Shown in pieces: positions 34,889 through 45,100 of a DNA stretch of 64,000 bases. Source of the stretch: Bin80 sp964503085. Its GTDB lineage: Bacteria > Bacteroidota > Rhodothermia > Rhodothermales > Bin80. Each line of letters begins with the position of its first letter. Positions within the stretch are counted from its first letter, which is position 1. The position numbers and the translations under genes are program-made. The notes under the pieces were generated by a model. It was not told the origin of the DNA and searched no databases. It saw only the letters and a program-made list of their open reading frames with translations. The stretch is from positions 1 to 64,000 of the forward strand of contig CAZCYQ010000004.1 in NCBI GenBank assembly GCA_964503085.1, read 5' to 3'.

Positions 34889-36280
34889 CTAGTTCAGATT
34901 TCTCATCCTGGATTGAACATAGCGGTCGTAGCTCACCGCCCGGTTAAGTGCAGACTGGACAGTTGCTTCGGCTTGTTGAAACGCATCCTTTGGGGACTGT
35001 TCTCCTCGCACACTGCGCTCCAGTGCCCCGTAAAATTCACGCCAGAACAGGCCATGGACCAGTGGGACCACCGTTGGCGAATGGGCGAACTCCATTTGTC
35101 GTACAAAGACATCTACCAGTGGTTTGGAAATGAACGAGGAATCGTAGGCTGCATGGATATTTGCCGGGAAGAGGGGATCATCACGTGAGGCAATCTCTTC
35201 GAGTTGTATATCTTTTTGCACATAGAACTGCATGAAGGCCCAGGCCGCCTCTGGTTGCTGCACGCCTCGTGGCATTCCCAACCACCAGCTTCCAGCCATT
35301 GACACGGTCGAGTCCCCCTCAAAGGAGGGTATTTCGGTGACACCGAAGTTCATTTCCGGGCGATATTGAGCGATGAGGTCAAGAAAGCTCATATCAAGGA
35401 CCATCATGGCGAGTTTATTGGTTACGAATCCGTGCTGTTCACCTGTTCCAAGTCCACCGATGAATGCCTGTACTTCGGCAAGGTCATAGTCGTAGTAGTA
35501 ATCTATGGTCCACTGAACGCCTTCAATAAGTTCGGGAGCATTCATCACGACCTTTGTGCCGTCTCCAGACAGGTAATCCATGCCCTTTTGCCAAGCAATC
35601 AAAGCGGCAATGGACATATTTCCAAGAAGGCCTTGGTGAGACCCGCTGAATCCAGGCAGAAAGCCAGTCTGGAGGATTCTTCCGTCGCCATCAACCTTGT
35701 GCAACTGCCGGGTGTACTGGCGCACGTCATCCCAGGTTCTAGGGGGGGTCTCGGGATTCAATCCGGCTTCCTCAAAGAGGTCTTTGTTGTAAAAGAATGC
35801 ATAAGATGCCGTGTTAACGGGCAGTGCATAGGGGCGTCCCTGCCAAGTTACTTCGTCCCACAGGGCAGGAAAAAACATGGTCGTGTCAAATGCGGAAGTG
35901 GCTATAAGGTCATCCAGTGGGAGCAATGCCATTCGCGATGCCCACCGGACTACCGGCACAAACTGGCTAACAACATCGGGAGGGTTACCGCTGAGCACGG
36001 CGGTTAAGATCTTCTTCTCATGCTCCTGCCAGGGAATTGGTGTGGCATGCACAACGATACTGTCCTGAATCTGATTAAACTTGTGGACGGTGTAGGGTAC
36101 ATCATCTTCCGATCCGACGATATACCAATAGCGAATATGCGTTTTATCATCTTCGGGTGGCTTACGATCGGTAAGATCCCAGAAGAGTAGTACCAGTATG
36201 GCCGCACCCAGTATCCCGTACACGACCCATCTGACGGAAGTCTTGAGGTCGGCATAAAAGATGGAATTCCACCAAGCCAT
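34889..36280 (-). CDS. Sugar ABC transporter substrate-binding protein, membrane anchored
   Basis: A 463-residue family 1 extracellular solute-binding protein. It begins with a single membrane helix (about residues 18-36) instead of a lipobox, so it is probably anchored to the inner membrane facing the periplasm. Family features include IRYWYIVGSEDD, NPPDVVSQFVP, YALPVNTASYAFFYNKDLFEEAGL and SFEGDSTVSMAGSWWLGMP. Two permease genes follow at once, making a binding protein-permease-permease unit. A palindrome about 54 bases upstream could be an operator. The bound sugar is not predictable from sequence alone, but the flanking GH38 genes suggest mannose-type or related saccharides. Confidence 0.9.
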   Translation of the reverse strand: MAWWNSIFYADLKTSVRWVVYGILGAAILVLLFWDLTDRKPPEDDKTHIRYWYIVGSEDDVPYTVHKFNQIQDSIVVHATPIPWQEHEKKILTAVLSGNPPDVVSQFVPVVRWASRMALLPLDDLIATSAFDTTMFFPALWDEVTWQGRPYALPVNTASYAFFYNKDLFEEAGLNPETPPRTWDDVRQYTRQLHKVDGDGRILQTGFLPGFSGSHQGLLGNMSIAALIAWQKGMDYLSGDGTKVVMNAPELIEGVQWTIDYYYDYDLAEVQAFIGGLGTGEQHGFVTNKLAMMVLDMSFLDLIAQYRPEMNFGVTEIPSFEGDSTVSMAGSWWLGMPRGVQQPEAAWAFMQFYVQKDIQLEEIASRDDPLFPANIHAAYDSSFISKPLVDVFVRQMEFAHSPTVVPLVHGLFWREFYGALERSVRGEQSPKDAFQQAEATVQSALNRAVSYDRYVQSRMRNLN

Positions 36281-36333
36281 TAATTAGCTGCTATGTGTTC
36301 AGCGATTGTCTGACTTACGGGGTATCTGGTCAG

Positions 36334-36350
36334 CAACTTGTATACAGTTG
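36334..36350. promoter_or_regulatory. Palindromic operator-like site upstream of the ABC importer
   Basis: CAACT and AGTTG arms flank a seven-base centre; an inner TGTATACA is itself a perfect eight-base palindrome. It lies in the 104-base gap between the GH38 tail gene and the solute-binding protein gene, 54 bases from the latter's start. Such sites commonly bind dimeric sugar-responsive repressors, but no regulator gene was found in the window. Confidence 0.35.
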
Positions 36351-36384
36351 AGAATTTTTCCGGGAAAGCCCCATAATACATATC

Positions 36385-39243
36385 TCACCGGACGAAAATC
36401 ATGGCCCGGTTCTGCCGCGCGCGATTGCCATCTGGTGTGGTGGCTTCCAGTGTATAAAAGTAGACACCACTGGCGAGTGGCAATCCCAGTTGATTCGTGC
36501 CCGTCAATGAATGGTTATACTGTCCGGGGGATTGGTCAGCTACCTCCAGTTCACTTACCGTACGTCCAAGCACATCGTAAACCGTGAGTCGCACCTGTGC
36601 ATGCTGGTGAAGGTTATATCGAATGATCGTATGACGGCTGAACGGATTCGGAAAATTTTGTTGCAGGTGGAGAATTTCCTTGGCCGGCGTTGTTACCTGT
36701 ACATGCGTCGGCACAACGAGATCCAGCCAGATCGTCCTCACTTCGTATGGTTCAAAGCGTACGGCTATTCTTTGCTCATTAACAGGCACATGGCCGATTG
36801 GCGATTCTAACAAGGTAGTCCAGGCCGCCCTTCGTATCTCAGGGCCAAGCGATAGGGTCGCTTCCACAGCCTCTGAGGAAGGGTTGAATAGACGCATAAT
36901 AAATCCATCTCCCGCTCTGGATCGCTTTAAGGTAGAGAGTTGAAGCGTTGCATTATTTACCGATATGAAGGTGTAACTAGGTGCCGACATGGTACCCTTC
37001 TGCTGAGGTGGCAATATGCGCGCATAGAGAGGTATGTTGAAGTTATAAGCAAACCTTGTAGCACTTACGGGATCAGCTTCTCCCTCATGCGATGTGAGTG
37101 AGAAGCCGGTTTCCAGCGGTCCTACTCCTGCTCGATAGGCTGTGCCACCTGTATTGAAAGAGGTCAGAAGTCGCACATTGCCGTCGAACCGGCCACTAGG
37201 ATAGGCATGAATAGCTGGACCATCGGTGGCAAGAATGGCACTGGTTCCCTCTCCGGAAATGATTGACCAACGTTGCATAGCGTAATGTTTGGTGCGGAAA
37301 CCACTTAGCTCATCCTCGAAAACCCTGACATGCCCGAAAGGAATCTCGTACCGCAGGGAGGCCCCCGGCAAACCAAAGTTGAAGAAAAAGTCTACGCCCT
37401 CAAAATTGGTAGGAGGTCGTTTGTCGTACCTGTTCCTGAAATCAACACGTCGTTGTCCGGCGGGAAGTATGATTTCGGTTTCATAGGTATTTGCTCCCGG
37501 GGCCATCCCCTGGAGGACCAGCCGCTGCAGTACAGCGCCACTATCGCTGGCCACTACCTGAAAGCCTGACGGCGCAGAGCCGTTATAGATGTACTGATTG
37601 AAACGGGCATCTCCACGTGTTAATTCTTGGCCGGTATTTTTCTCCTGGATATAGCTGACCCCTCCCGTGGTCAGATCGACCTCTACGTGATAGGCGTCAT
37701 TCTCCAGGGTTGTACTGTTCAGTGCTCGGGGCGACGGCCTGGTTCCTGTGTCGGCACGCAGATGAAATAGTTTATAGCCTAATGGAGGTACACTATCCGC
37801 CCGAAATGCAATTTCGTTGGTCGAGGGAAGTATTTGTGAAGGGCGGACGGTCCCTGTCTCACTATCGAGCACGCGAAAATCTGGCAATGCTGCCACATGT
37901 GGATCATCCAGTGGTAGGCGGACAACCTCTGACCTTTCCCATGGCAGGGGGTTGAAGACAGCGACGGCGATATCGTTACCGGTTGTGATAATGCTGCTCC
38001 AGGCATCCAGTGCTTCATCCTGAATAGTTTCCCCTGCATGCCTGGCTGCATTGATCCAGGCCATCTTACGCTCCCAGAAGGGGGCGTTACCGGCAGGATT
38101 CACAGCTCCGAGGTTGTGATCCTCAAACAGGAGATTATTGACATAGGCTCGGCGCAGTTCATCAGCCGGATAAGTATAACCTGGCACGATACTGTTTGCA
38201 ATTGAGGCGAAGGTTTCTGCCACAGGCAATATGGTTTGCGTAGAGCGGGATTCAAGAAAACCTTTTGTGGAAGAGGCTGCAAAACTCCAGCTCCACCAGT
38301 TGGGGGCATCACCTCTGAATACCGGGAGCTCATTCGCCAGGTTTTGCTCAACGTAGTCAAAAAAGTCAGAAAATGTGGCTACATGGATCGTGGAGGTGAG
38401 ATGCTCTTCGTTCCATTTACGGGCATTATCGGAGATTGTCAGGTTCGGTCTGCCATTGTCGCCAGTTGCAGCATTGACTAATACAACATCATATGGATAG
38501 CCGTCTGCAGCCAGTTTATTCAGTTGTGCTGTAATGCGTCGCTCCATGCCTGTATAAGAGCTATAGAGGCCCCAAATGGCACCTTCGAGATAAGCCCATT
38601 CGGGATGCAACGAGCGCCAAAGCAGTATTTGATCACCACTCTGGCCTTCCCAGCGAAACAGGTTCGGCAATGTTGTCGTCGAGTAAAAGTCAGACAAGAA
38701 CGAGTTCATTGCAAGTGATGCATAGGGGATATTGCTCTTGGCCAACAGCTGCGCCAATGCCCATGTGAAACCCGGCGTGTCATTGGTTACGGCTGTTTGA
38801 ATAGGCACATTATAATCTTCCGCAAGAGCTTGTGCGAAGTAGAGGGAACGCACCAATTCCTCCGGGCCAGCCAGATCGGTCTGGAGACTGAAGTGCATTG
38901 CTGCAATCTCAATCCGTCCGGCTCGCACATGGTCCATCAGAGCCTCAACCTCTTCCCGTGAGCGGTTCCTGAGATAATCCTCCAGTACCCACGTTATTTC
39001 TATGGTCCACTTAAACTGGCTCTCTGCGGGATAGGATTGCGTCTGGTTGATATAGGTGACCACATCATCCAGGTATTTTCGGTGTTGTTCAATTACATCC
39101 GGGACCGGGGCTGTGAATCCCACATCAGTGTGAGAAAAAGGGACCACAAAGATTTTCCAGTCCCGGTCAAATTGGGCCATTGTGGACTTCGTGCACATCA
39201 AGCACAAGGTCCAAAGAATAAATTGCAAGCCCAATCTCCTCAT
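36385..39243 (-). CDS. GH38-type glycoside hydrolase with T9SS sorting tail
   Basis: A 952-residue exported enzyme. After a signal peptide (about residues 1-23, ending TMAQ) the GH38-type catalytic domain starts at once with HTDVG at 38-42 and the likely nucleophile Asp155 in AVTNDTPGFTW. The segment that reads HTFGDNGG in the neighbouring enzyme reads AATGDNGR here. The C-terminal beta domains end about residue 860, followed by a type A sorting tail (LQQNFPNPFSRHTIIRYNL, VYDVLGRTVSELEV, GVYFYTLEA). Its ATG overlaps the stop of the PorV-like gene (ATGA). Secretion through type IX and attachment or release at the surface are expected. Mannosidase activity is inferred from the family. Confidence 0.85.
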   Translation of the reverse strand: MRRLGLQFILWTLCLMCTKSTMAQFDRDWKIFVVPFSHTDVGFTAPVPDVIEQHRKYLDDVVTYINQTQSYPAESQFKWTIEITWVLEDYLRNRSREEVEALMDHVRAGRIEIAAMHFSLQTDLAGPEELVRSLYFAQALAEDYNVPIQTAVTNDTPGFTWALAQLLAKSNIPYASLAMNSFLSDFYSTTTLPNLFRWEGQSGDQILLWRSLHPEWAYLEGAIWGLYSSYTGMERRITAQLNKLAADGYPYDVVLVNAATGDNGRPNLTISDNARKWNEEHLTSTIHVATFSDFFDYVEQNLANELPVFRGDAPNWWSWSFAASSTKGFLESRSTQTILPVAETFASIANSIVPGYTYPADELRRAYVNNLLFEDHNLGAVNPAGNAPFWERKMAWINAARHAGETIQDEALDAWSSIITTGNDIAVAVFNPLPWERSEVVRLPLDDPHVAALPDFRVLDSETGTVRPSQILPSTNEIAFRADSVPPLGYKLFHLRADTGTRPSPRALNSTTLENDAYHVEVDLTTGGVSYIQEKNTGQELTRGDARFNQYIYNGSAPSGFQVVASDSGAVLQRLVLQGMAPGANTYETEIILPAGQRRVDFRNRYDKRPPTNFEGVDFFFNFGLPGASLRYEIPFGHVRVFEDELSGFRTKHYAMQRWSIISGEGTSAILATDGPAIHAYPSGRFDGNVRLLTSFNTGGTAYRAGVGPLETGFSLTSHEGEADPVSATRFAYNFNIPLYARILPPQQKGTMSAPSYTFISVNNATLQLSTLKRSRAGDGFIMRLFNPSSEAVEATLSLGPEIRRAAWTTLLESPIGHVPVNEQRIAVRFEPYEVRTIWLDLVVPTHVQVTTPAKEILHLQQNFPNPFSRHTIIRYNLHQHAQVRLTVYDVLGRTVSELEVADQSPGQYNHSLTGTNQLGLPLASGVYFYTLEATTPDGNRARQNRAMIFVR

Positions 39244-40193
39244 CGGCGGGAGAGTCCCAGTGTGATTCGGTGGGTGATTCCCAGCAGGTCTCCGTAGGGT
39301 ACATAGGCATAGTCAAGGTGCATCTGGAAGATAGCAATCTGGTGCAGCGCCAGCCCCGCTCCGAGAGAAAAATCTCCCTCATCCACCTGGAATCGGTATC
39401 CGGCCCGCAACGAAAGCATGTTCAGAAATACAGATTCAATACCCCAGTTCACCCATTCGTTGTTATCAGTCGGATGGACCAGTTCAAAGGATGTGGAAAG
39501 CCGGAAATTCTGTGTATCAACCAGATCATCTGCTGCGCTCATACGGAAGAGCAGCGGCATGCGAAATGACTCCCGGAGACCATTGACGGAGGCCCCGAAG
39601 TGTTGTATCGTAAACGCGAGACGCAATTGCCGGAAACCCGTGTAGTACAGCGTGCCGACATCAAACAGAACATTACTGAATACGTCCTGGTCCAGTTGCT
39701 CCCGCACATACTTGACCTGTAAACCAATGGTTAGTCGGTCCGTGAACCGTTTGGCAGCCGCCAGTCCAACCATAAGGTCGCCTGCACTGACCATGCGTCC
39801 GGTACCCTCTGGATCCGTGGCGGTAGTCTCCTCATAGCTCTCAATACCAAAATTCATCACACTGAGTCCGAACGTGTAGCTATTGACTGGTACTGCTGCC
39901 ACCAAGGCATCCACGCGGCTATTGACGAGCCATTCATTGTGGGTCAGGTACACGGTGGGTCCCGAGATCAACGGTAGCGCACCAACATTCCAGAAAACAG
40001 CGTTAGCATCGTTCGTGAGGCTGCTAGCTGCTTCACCAAGGGCGCTCTCCCTTGCACCGATCCCAATCTTCAGCGCCTGGAATCCTGCCGATCCCGTTTT
40101 TTCAAAATCAAATCCATAGTCAGATTGTGCCTGGACTGAGAATGGCGTCAGAAGCAGGGCAAGGAGCAGGAGTACGGTGCCTTTACTGCCCAT
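39240..40193 (-). CDS. PorV/PorQ-family outer-membrane protein
   Basis: A 317-residue beta-barrel protein with signal peptide (MGSKGTVLLLLALLLTPFSVQAQ). The start at 40193 has a strong GAGGGGGG sequence just upstream, unlike the open frame further out. The family pattern is clear: FQALKIGIGARESALGEAASS, DANAVFWNVGALPLI, VYLTHNEWLV, and the closing barrel strands with LLGITHRITLGLSRR. PorV-type proteins bind the sorting tails of T9SS cargo and pass them on for release or attachment. Here the gene is translationally coupled to a tail-bearing GH38 enzyme, so it may be a cargo-specific copy. Which of PorV, PorQ or a paralog it is cannot be decided here. Confidence 0.82.
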   Translation of the reverse strand: MGSKGTVLLLLALLLTPFSVQAQSDYGFDFEKTGSAGFQALKIGIGARESALGEAASSLTNDANAVFWNVGALPLISGPTVYLTHNEWLVNSRVDALVAAVPVNSYTFGLSVMNFGIESYEETTATDPEGTGRMVSAGDLMVGLAAAKRFTDRLTIGLQVKYVREQLDQDVFSNVLFDVGTLYYTGFRQLRLAFTIQHFGASVNGLRESFRMPLLFRMSAADDLVDTQNFRLSTSFELVHPTDNNEWVNWGIESVFLNMLSLRAGYRFQVDEGDFSLGAGLALHQIAIFQMHLDYAYVPYGDLLGITHRITLGLSRR

Positions 40194-40277
40194 GCCCCCC
40201 TCAGTCACATGCCCTTGACTGAAGGCTTTTGTTCGGAATGTGTGGCAGTGATCAAATGTCATGAACCCGGAGGTGCC

Positions 40278-42116
40278 TTACTTGATGATTAGCAACGTTC
40301 CCTGCGCCAAACCCACTTCAGACTGCACGGTCCAAAAGTATATTCCGGGAGCTACCTGCTGACGTGAATCAGAGAGCTGGTCCCAAACTGCCTGTCCGGT
40401 GTTAGGGTTATCGTGCTCGAGGACCTTGAAGAGCTCTCCGCTTGATGTATAAATATTTATGGTCGCTCGCGCTGGAAGATTCGTCCAGACAATCGTAGAT
40501 TCTTCGCCTGTAGTTGGAAAGCCGGAGACGAGACGGAACGGATTGGGGAATACCTTGACATTCATGGCATCGGCTGCAGGCAGACTGGCAACCGTCACAG
40601 CTTCCTCGTTACGGTTAGTGTACCAGCTTTGATTACCGTCTTCATCAATCGAAATAACGCTGTAGAAATAACTCACTCCCAGGTCCACACGGTTATCAAT
40701 ATATCGCCATTGTCCGCGGTCACTGTCCCAATATCGCCGGCGATCCAGCGAACTATTTGGTCGTACTCGAGCGACGCGTCTATAGGGTCCGGTGAAAGCC
40801 CGTTCGCTTCGGTAAATGTGGTACTCCTTGAAGCTGGCCTGTCCGGTAATGGGGTCCACCCATGTTTGGTCCAGAGGGGACCAACTCAGCGAAATAGACT
40901 GAGAGGTCGGTAGAGGCAGAATTTGGATGTCTGGTGATGGCGGTGGGACTGAGGCCACTTCATAGTTACGGTTGAAAAGTGCCTGGGCCCGATCAATAGT
41001 TCGCTGCAGCGAATCAAGCCCGGCTGGCAATGACGCTTGAGCATCCAGTCCTTCCAGAGCCTTGGCAAGAGGGAGTCCGTTTACCGCCTGTACAAGTGTG
41101 ACGGTAACACTTGATCCGGCTTCCAACGTGTATGGGCCGCATGACATTAACATGAATGGCACCAGTCGTTGATCGGCAGGTGCCTGTAGCGAACGGTCAG
41201 CACCTGAGAGGATGGCATAAAGATTATCTGCTGTGGTTGAGGTCAGGGTCAGCTGATTTTCATTGTTGAGCAATTGTGCGCTCAATACATGGGCAGGCTG
41301 CGCTTCTCCGGAAGCACCAGCAGGTGCGTTCAGAAGGCCCACACCGGCGTATCCTGTCGTACGCAACTCACCGCGGGAGAGCAGAAAATTCCCCACATCT
41401 GTTGGCAGATCGAAGTTTGGAGTATCATCCCAGGCATACATTAGCCGACGCACTTCGTCATACCCGGTCAGTTCATCAGCCCGATTGAAATCTCCCCCCC
41501 AGCCATTGTGTGCCAGAACATCCTGGTAGCTGGGGCGCAGCAAATACGGGAATCCGAGATACACATCGCTGAGAGTTGAGCCTGTCTGATTGGTGAGGGT
41601 GTATTCAATTATGATGAAGTCCTTCAGACCGGGAAAGCTCCAGGCTCGGCTGGTCCGTTCCACACGTATATTTTCGGAGGTGATCCAGGCCGCTGTGATG
41701 GTTTGTTCGGCCAGTTGGGGATTGTAATCGGGTTGTTCAACGAAATTGTTGGTCTTGGTCATCACCTCATACGTCCCTTGATCACGGAAGGCAAAAGGAC
41801 CATTTTCGACAAAGAAGAGACTACCATCGGCGCGGCGGCCACCGATCCAGGTACCACCCGCAAAATTATAAGACCGCTGCTCATCCTTGCTCAAGAGCGT
41901 GCCGGGCCCACCCGGCCAGTCCATACTGGGATAAAATTCAAACAGATTGGTCGGATTCGGCGCGCCGATGGTGCCGTCATCCTTTACCGTATCCCATAAA
42001 TCCCCTCGATCGTGAATTTCGAATTCCGCCGTGCGCACCTGGGCCTGCACCAGTCCAGCCACGGCTAAAAGAATCAGAACACAAAAAAATCTTTGCTGCA
42101 TGGTGCTGCAGAGCAT
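40278..42116 (-). CDS. Exported protein with fibronectin-like domain and sorting-tail-like C-terminus
   Basis: A 612-residue exported protein of unknown function. Signal peptide about residues 6-26 (CVLILLAVAGLVQAQ); an inner ATG at 42101 is an equally likely start. The first about 380 residues (EFEIHDRGDLWDTVKDDG, GPGTLLSKDEQRSYNFAGG, IRVERTSRAWSFPGLKDF) are seen in large exported proteins of this phylum. A fibronectin type III-like domain follows (SISLSWSPLDQTWVDPIT, KEYHIYRSERAFTGPYRRV). The end resembles a T9SS tail (KVFPNPFRL, TINIYTSSGELFKVLE, PGIYFWTVQS). It follows the TonB receptor by 21 bases, in the place where SusD normally sits, so a substrate-binding or secretion role for the receptor is a reasonable guess. 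Confidence 0.75.
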   Translation of the reverse strand: MLCSTMQQRFFCVLILLAVAGLVQAQVRTAEFEIHDRGDLWDTVKDDGTIGAPNPTNLFEFYPSMDWPGGPGTLLSKDEQRSYNFAGGTWIGGRRADGSLFFVENGPFAFRDQGTYEVMTKTNNFVEQPDYNPQLAEQTITAAWITSENIRVERTSRAWSFPGLKDFIIIEYTLTNQTGSTLSDVYLGFPYLLRPSYQDVLAHNGWGGDFNRADELTGYDEVRRLMYAWDDTPNFDLPTDVGNFLLSRGELRTTGYAGVGLLNAPAGASGEAQPAHVLSAQLLNNENQLTLTSTTADNLYAILSGADRSLQAPADQRLVPFMLMSCGPYTLEAGSSVTVTLVQAVNGLPLAKALEGLDAQASLPAGLDSLQRTIDRAQALFNRNYEVASVPPPSPDIQILPLPTSQSISLSWSPLDQTWVDPITGQASFKEYHIYRSERAFTGPYRRVARVRPNSSLDRRRYWDSDRGQWRYIDNRVDLGVSYFYSVISIDEDGNQSWYTNRNEEAVTVASLPAADAMNVKVFPNPFRLVSGFPTTGEESTIVWTNLPARATINIYTSSGELFKVLEHDNPNTGQAVWDQLSDSRQQVAPGIYFWTVQSEVGLAQGTLLIIK

Positions 42117-42137
42117 TTGGTTATTCAGACGATCAAG

Positions 42138-45100
42138 TCATCGCAGATTGTAGCGCAAGCCGAAATAGAATTGCCTTGGGGCGAAATAGGTCTGCCAACT
42201 GATATCATAGCCCGCTCCGTCTACCCGTGAGATCTCACCGTCCTCCACATAATTCTTCACTGCTTCCGCATCAAAAATGACATCGCCAAAGGAGCGCAGG
42301 TTTCGGGTATTGAGCACATTCGTGACATTTACATAGGCAGCAAGAGTATGGCTGCCGGCAATGTGAAAGCTTTTCTCCAGTCGAAGGTCAAGGGTTTTTA
42401 TTGGTGGCAGACGATGATTATCCCGTGTATCTGGAGGATCATCCGGACCCACATACGTAAAGGTTCGACCACTTACAAAACTGAACAGTGCGCTCAGGCC
42501 TGTCCCTTCCAGGAGGGTGCTTACAAACGACTGTGGGGTTGTTTCAGGGTAGCGTACATAAAGGTTCGTTCTCAGAATATGTGGTCGACTGAAAGTGGTT
42601 TCCGTGGGCAAGCGCTTGGAAACATCAATGTCATAGACATATTCCGGTACGCCTTCTTCATCATAGCGGATGGTGCCCGGTGTAGCGCGCCCCTGTGTGA
42701 CTTTCGAAAAACTATAGTTTGCATTGACCGCATACCAGTGACTATGGGCCGTACGTGCAGTGATCTCGAAGCCGCGCGAATCACCGTAATCACCTGAGAA
42801 ATTCGAAACATAAAAGACGTTCGGTGTGATGTCTCCGCGAAACGGATCGTACATGTAGACACGACGATCAAAAATGCCCTGACGCGGCATAGTCTGATCA
42901 AAGACATCCTTGTAAAATCCGGTCATATCAAGCACTATAAAATCCCCGAAGTTGTGCACAATTCCTACCTCGAACAGCACCGTTTTCTCGGGCTTGAGGG
43001 TATCAAGAGACAGCGTGACAACGCGCTCGGGATCGCCGTCCAGAGAGGGAATGTGACGGGGCTCGCGTCCTTCTTGTGCAGCAGCATCATCTTCGGCCAT
43101 TTGAGCTCTTACGATATACTCGGGTCGGAAATAGTTAAACTCGAACATCCGATCCAGCGGTGGCAGCTGATAAAAGTGCCCATAATTGAAATGCAGGACG
43201 GTCTTGCTGGAGATCGGGAAGGAAACGCCGATACGCGGGCTGACGCGGTGAAACGCACTCGCGGGTTCGCGAGGTTTGTTCAGTGCATTCTCATAGGAAT
43301 ACTTGACATGTCCGTTCTCGTCAACCTGATCACGGTCGGCATCCAAGGCGGGATCAAAGTCAGGGTCTACACTCAGATTGAATAGGTCACGGGTGGTGAA
43401 CCAGTCAACATTTGGATGAAAGAGGTCGTAGCGAACGCCCACATTCAAAATCATGCTGTTGAATTCCATCTTGTCCTGCACATAGACGGCAAACTCAATG
43501 GGGTGATAGGTTTCATGCAGTCCGCGGTTTAGCCAGTATTTTGGATCCGTACTGAATGATGAGTACCGCCAGGAAAAATTTTCCCTGAAAGTGTTGCGAC
43601 GTAACTCAATACCGGCCTTGATGAGATTGGCTTTGTTGAATTGCCAGTTGGCGCTGCTTTCCAGGGACAGATCACCGACCTCCTGATCTCGATCAATAAT
43701 AAATGACCAAGCATCATAGGGTTCATCAGGGTAACCGTTGTAGCGTTGAAATCCAAACAATGTGGGGTTTTCGCTGACACCCAGGCGGGTAAAATCACTG
43801 GGCTTCTCGCGCATATCGAGACGAAAGCGGCTGACCTGTACGTCATAGAAAAACCGGGGCGAAAGCGTGTGCGTCCATTCTGAGCTGAAATGGGTCGTCT
43901 TGCTGTCGAGGAGGGATCCCCATCCGCGATAGAATTTGACTTGTTGTACATAGTCACCGTTTTCCTGCAATGTGGAGTGGCCGACGCGGTTATAGAGTGC
44001 TCCAATTCTCAGTTTCATATTGGGGCGCAGTTGGAGAACCACATTACCCAGAATATCATCCAGTTCCCGATGATCTCTCGGACGTGGATAGGCGTATGCC
44101 TCCCGTTTGAATTGGGATGCTACAAAAAAACTGGCTTTGGTCTGGCCTCTCGTAAAGATTGTTCCCCCAAGGCTCCCGTAAAGCTGATGGTCCGGGATTT
44201 CGCGGTAGTCATAAACCTGACCATTGCGAAGTGGCGTCCACCAATCCGGATCAAGTGTACCGTCCTCAAGTGTATTGTCCAGGTATTCTTTTTGTGTTCT
44301 GGAATCATACAGATAGTTCCCAAAATGTCGCTGTCCTGCGGCACCATATGTGTATTCAAGCGAGGCACTGTATTGTGGGCCACCCTCCCGGGTCACTACA
44401 TTGACGATACCGGACTGGGCCCCACCGTATTGTGCCTCAAAGCCTCCGGTCAGAATCTGGATCTCCTGTACGGCATGCATATTGATATTGGTGAAGGATC
44501 CTCCCTGATCAGCGCGTCCCTCAACCAATGCTGTGGTACGGGCTCCATCAAGAAACCAGAACACCTCGGTCTGATCTCCTCCGCGTACAGCATAGCGGCT
44601 TTCCCCCCGCCCTGATCCTCCGAGTCCACCAATGATCGGTTCGGGATCAAACAGCACTCCGGTCTGCAGCATGAGTCCTTCGCGGGCACTTCGTACGGGT
44701 AGTGCTCTCAGCTGCTGAATATCGAGATAATGTACGCTCGCGGTCTCATCCCGCTGGACCAGGGGCCGCTCCGCGCTCACCAGGAGTTCGTCATCTATTT
44801 CGATCGCCTCTGCGCTCAGGGCTACGTCTATGCGTGTCGTCAGGCCGCTCTGAACAACGACATCTTCGACGATTACGGTTGCAAAGCCGAGCATCATTAC
44901 ACGCAACCGATAGAGGCCCGGTGAAACGTTCAGTATGAGATAATCACCGTTCGCGTCGGTTGCAGATCCAAATGTGGTCCCTTCAATGAGCACACTGGCT
45001 CCTGGCAGGATCTCACCAGTCTCCTTTTCCGTAATAGTTCCAACGATTTTTCCTGCATAGTGCATGTCAGGGGAAATCCCCAAGGCTGGCTGCTTCAACA

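Noticed and set aside
43890..44615. 241-codon plus-strand frame inside the TonB receptor
   Set aside because: Antisense to a firm receptor gene, with no recognisable protein pattern.
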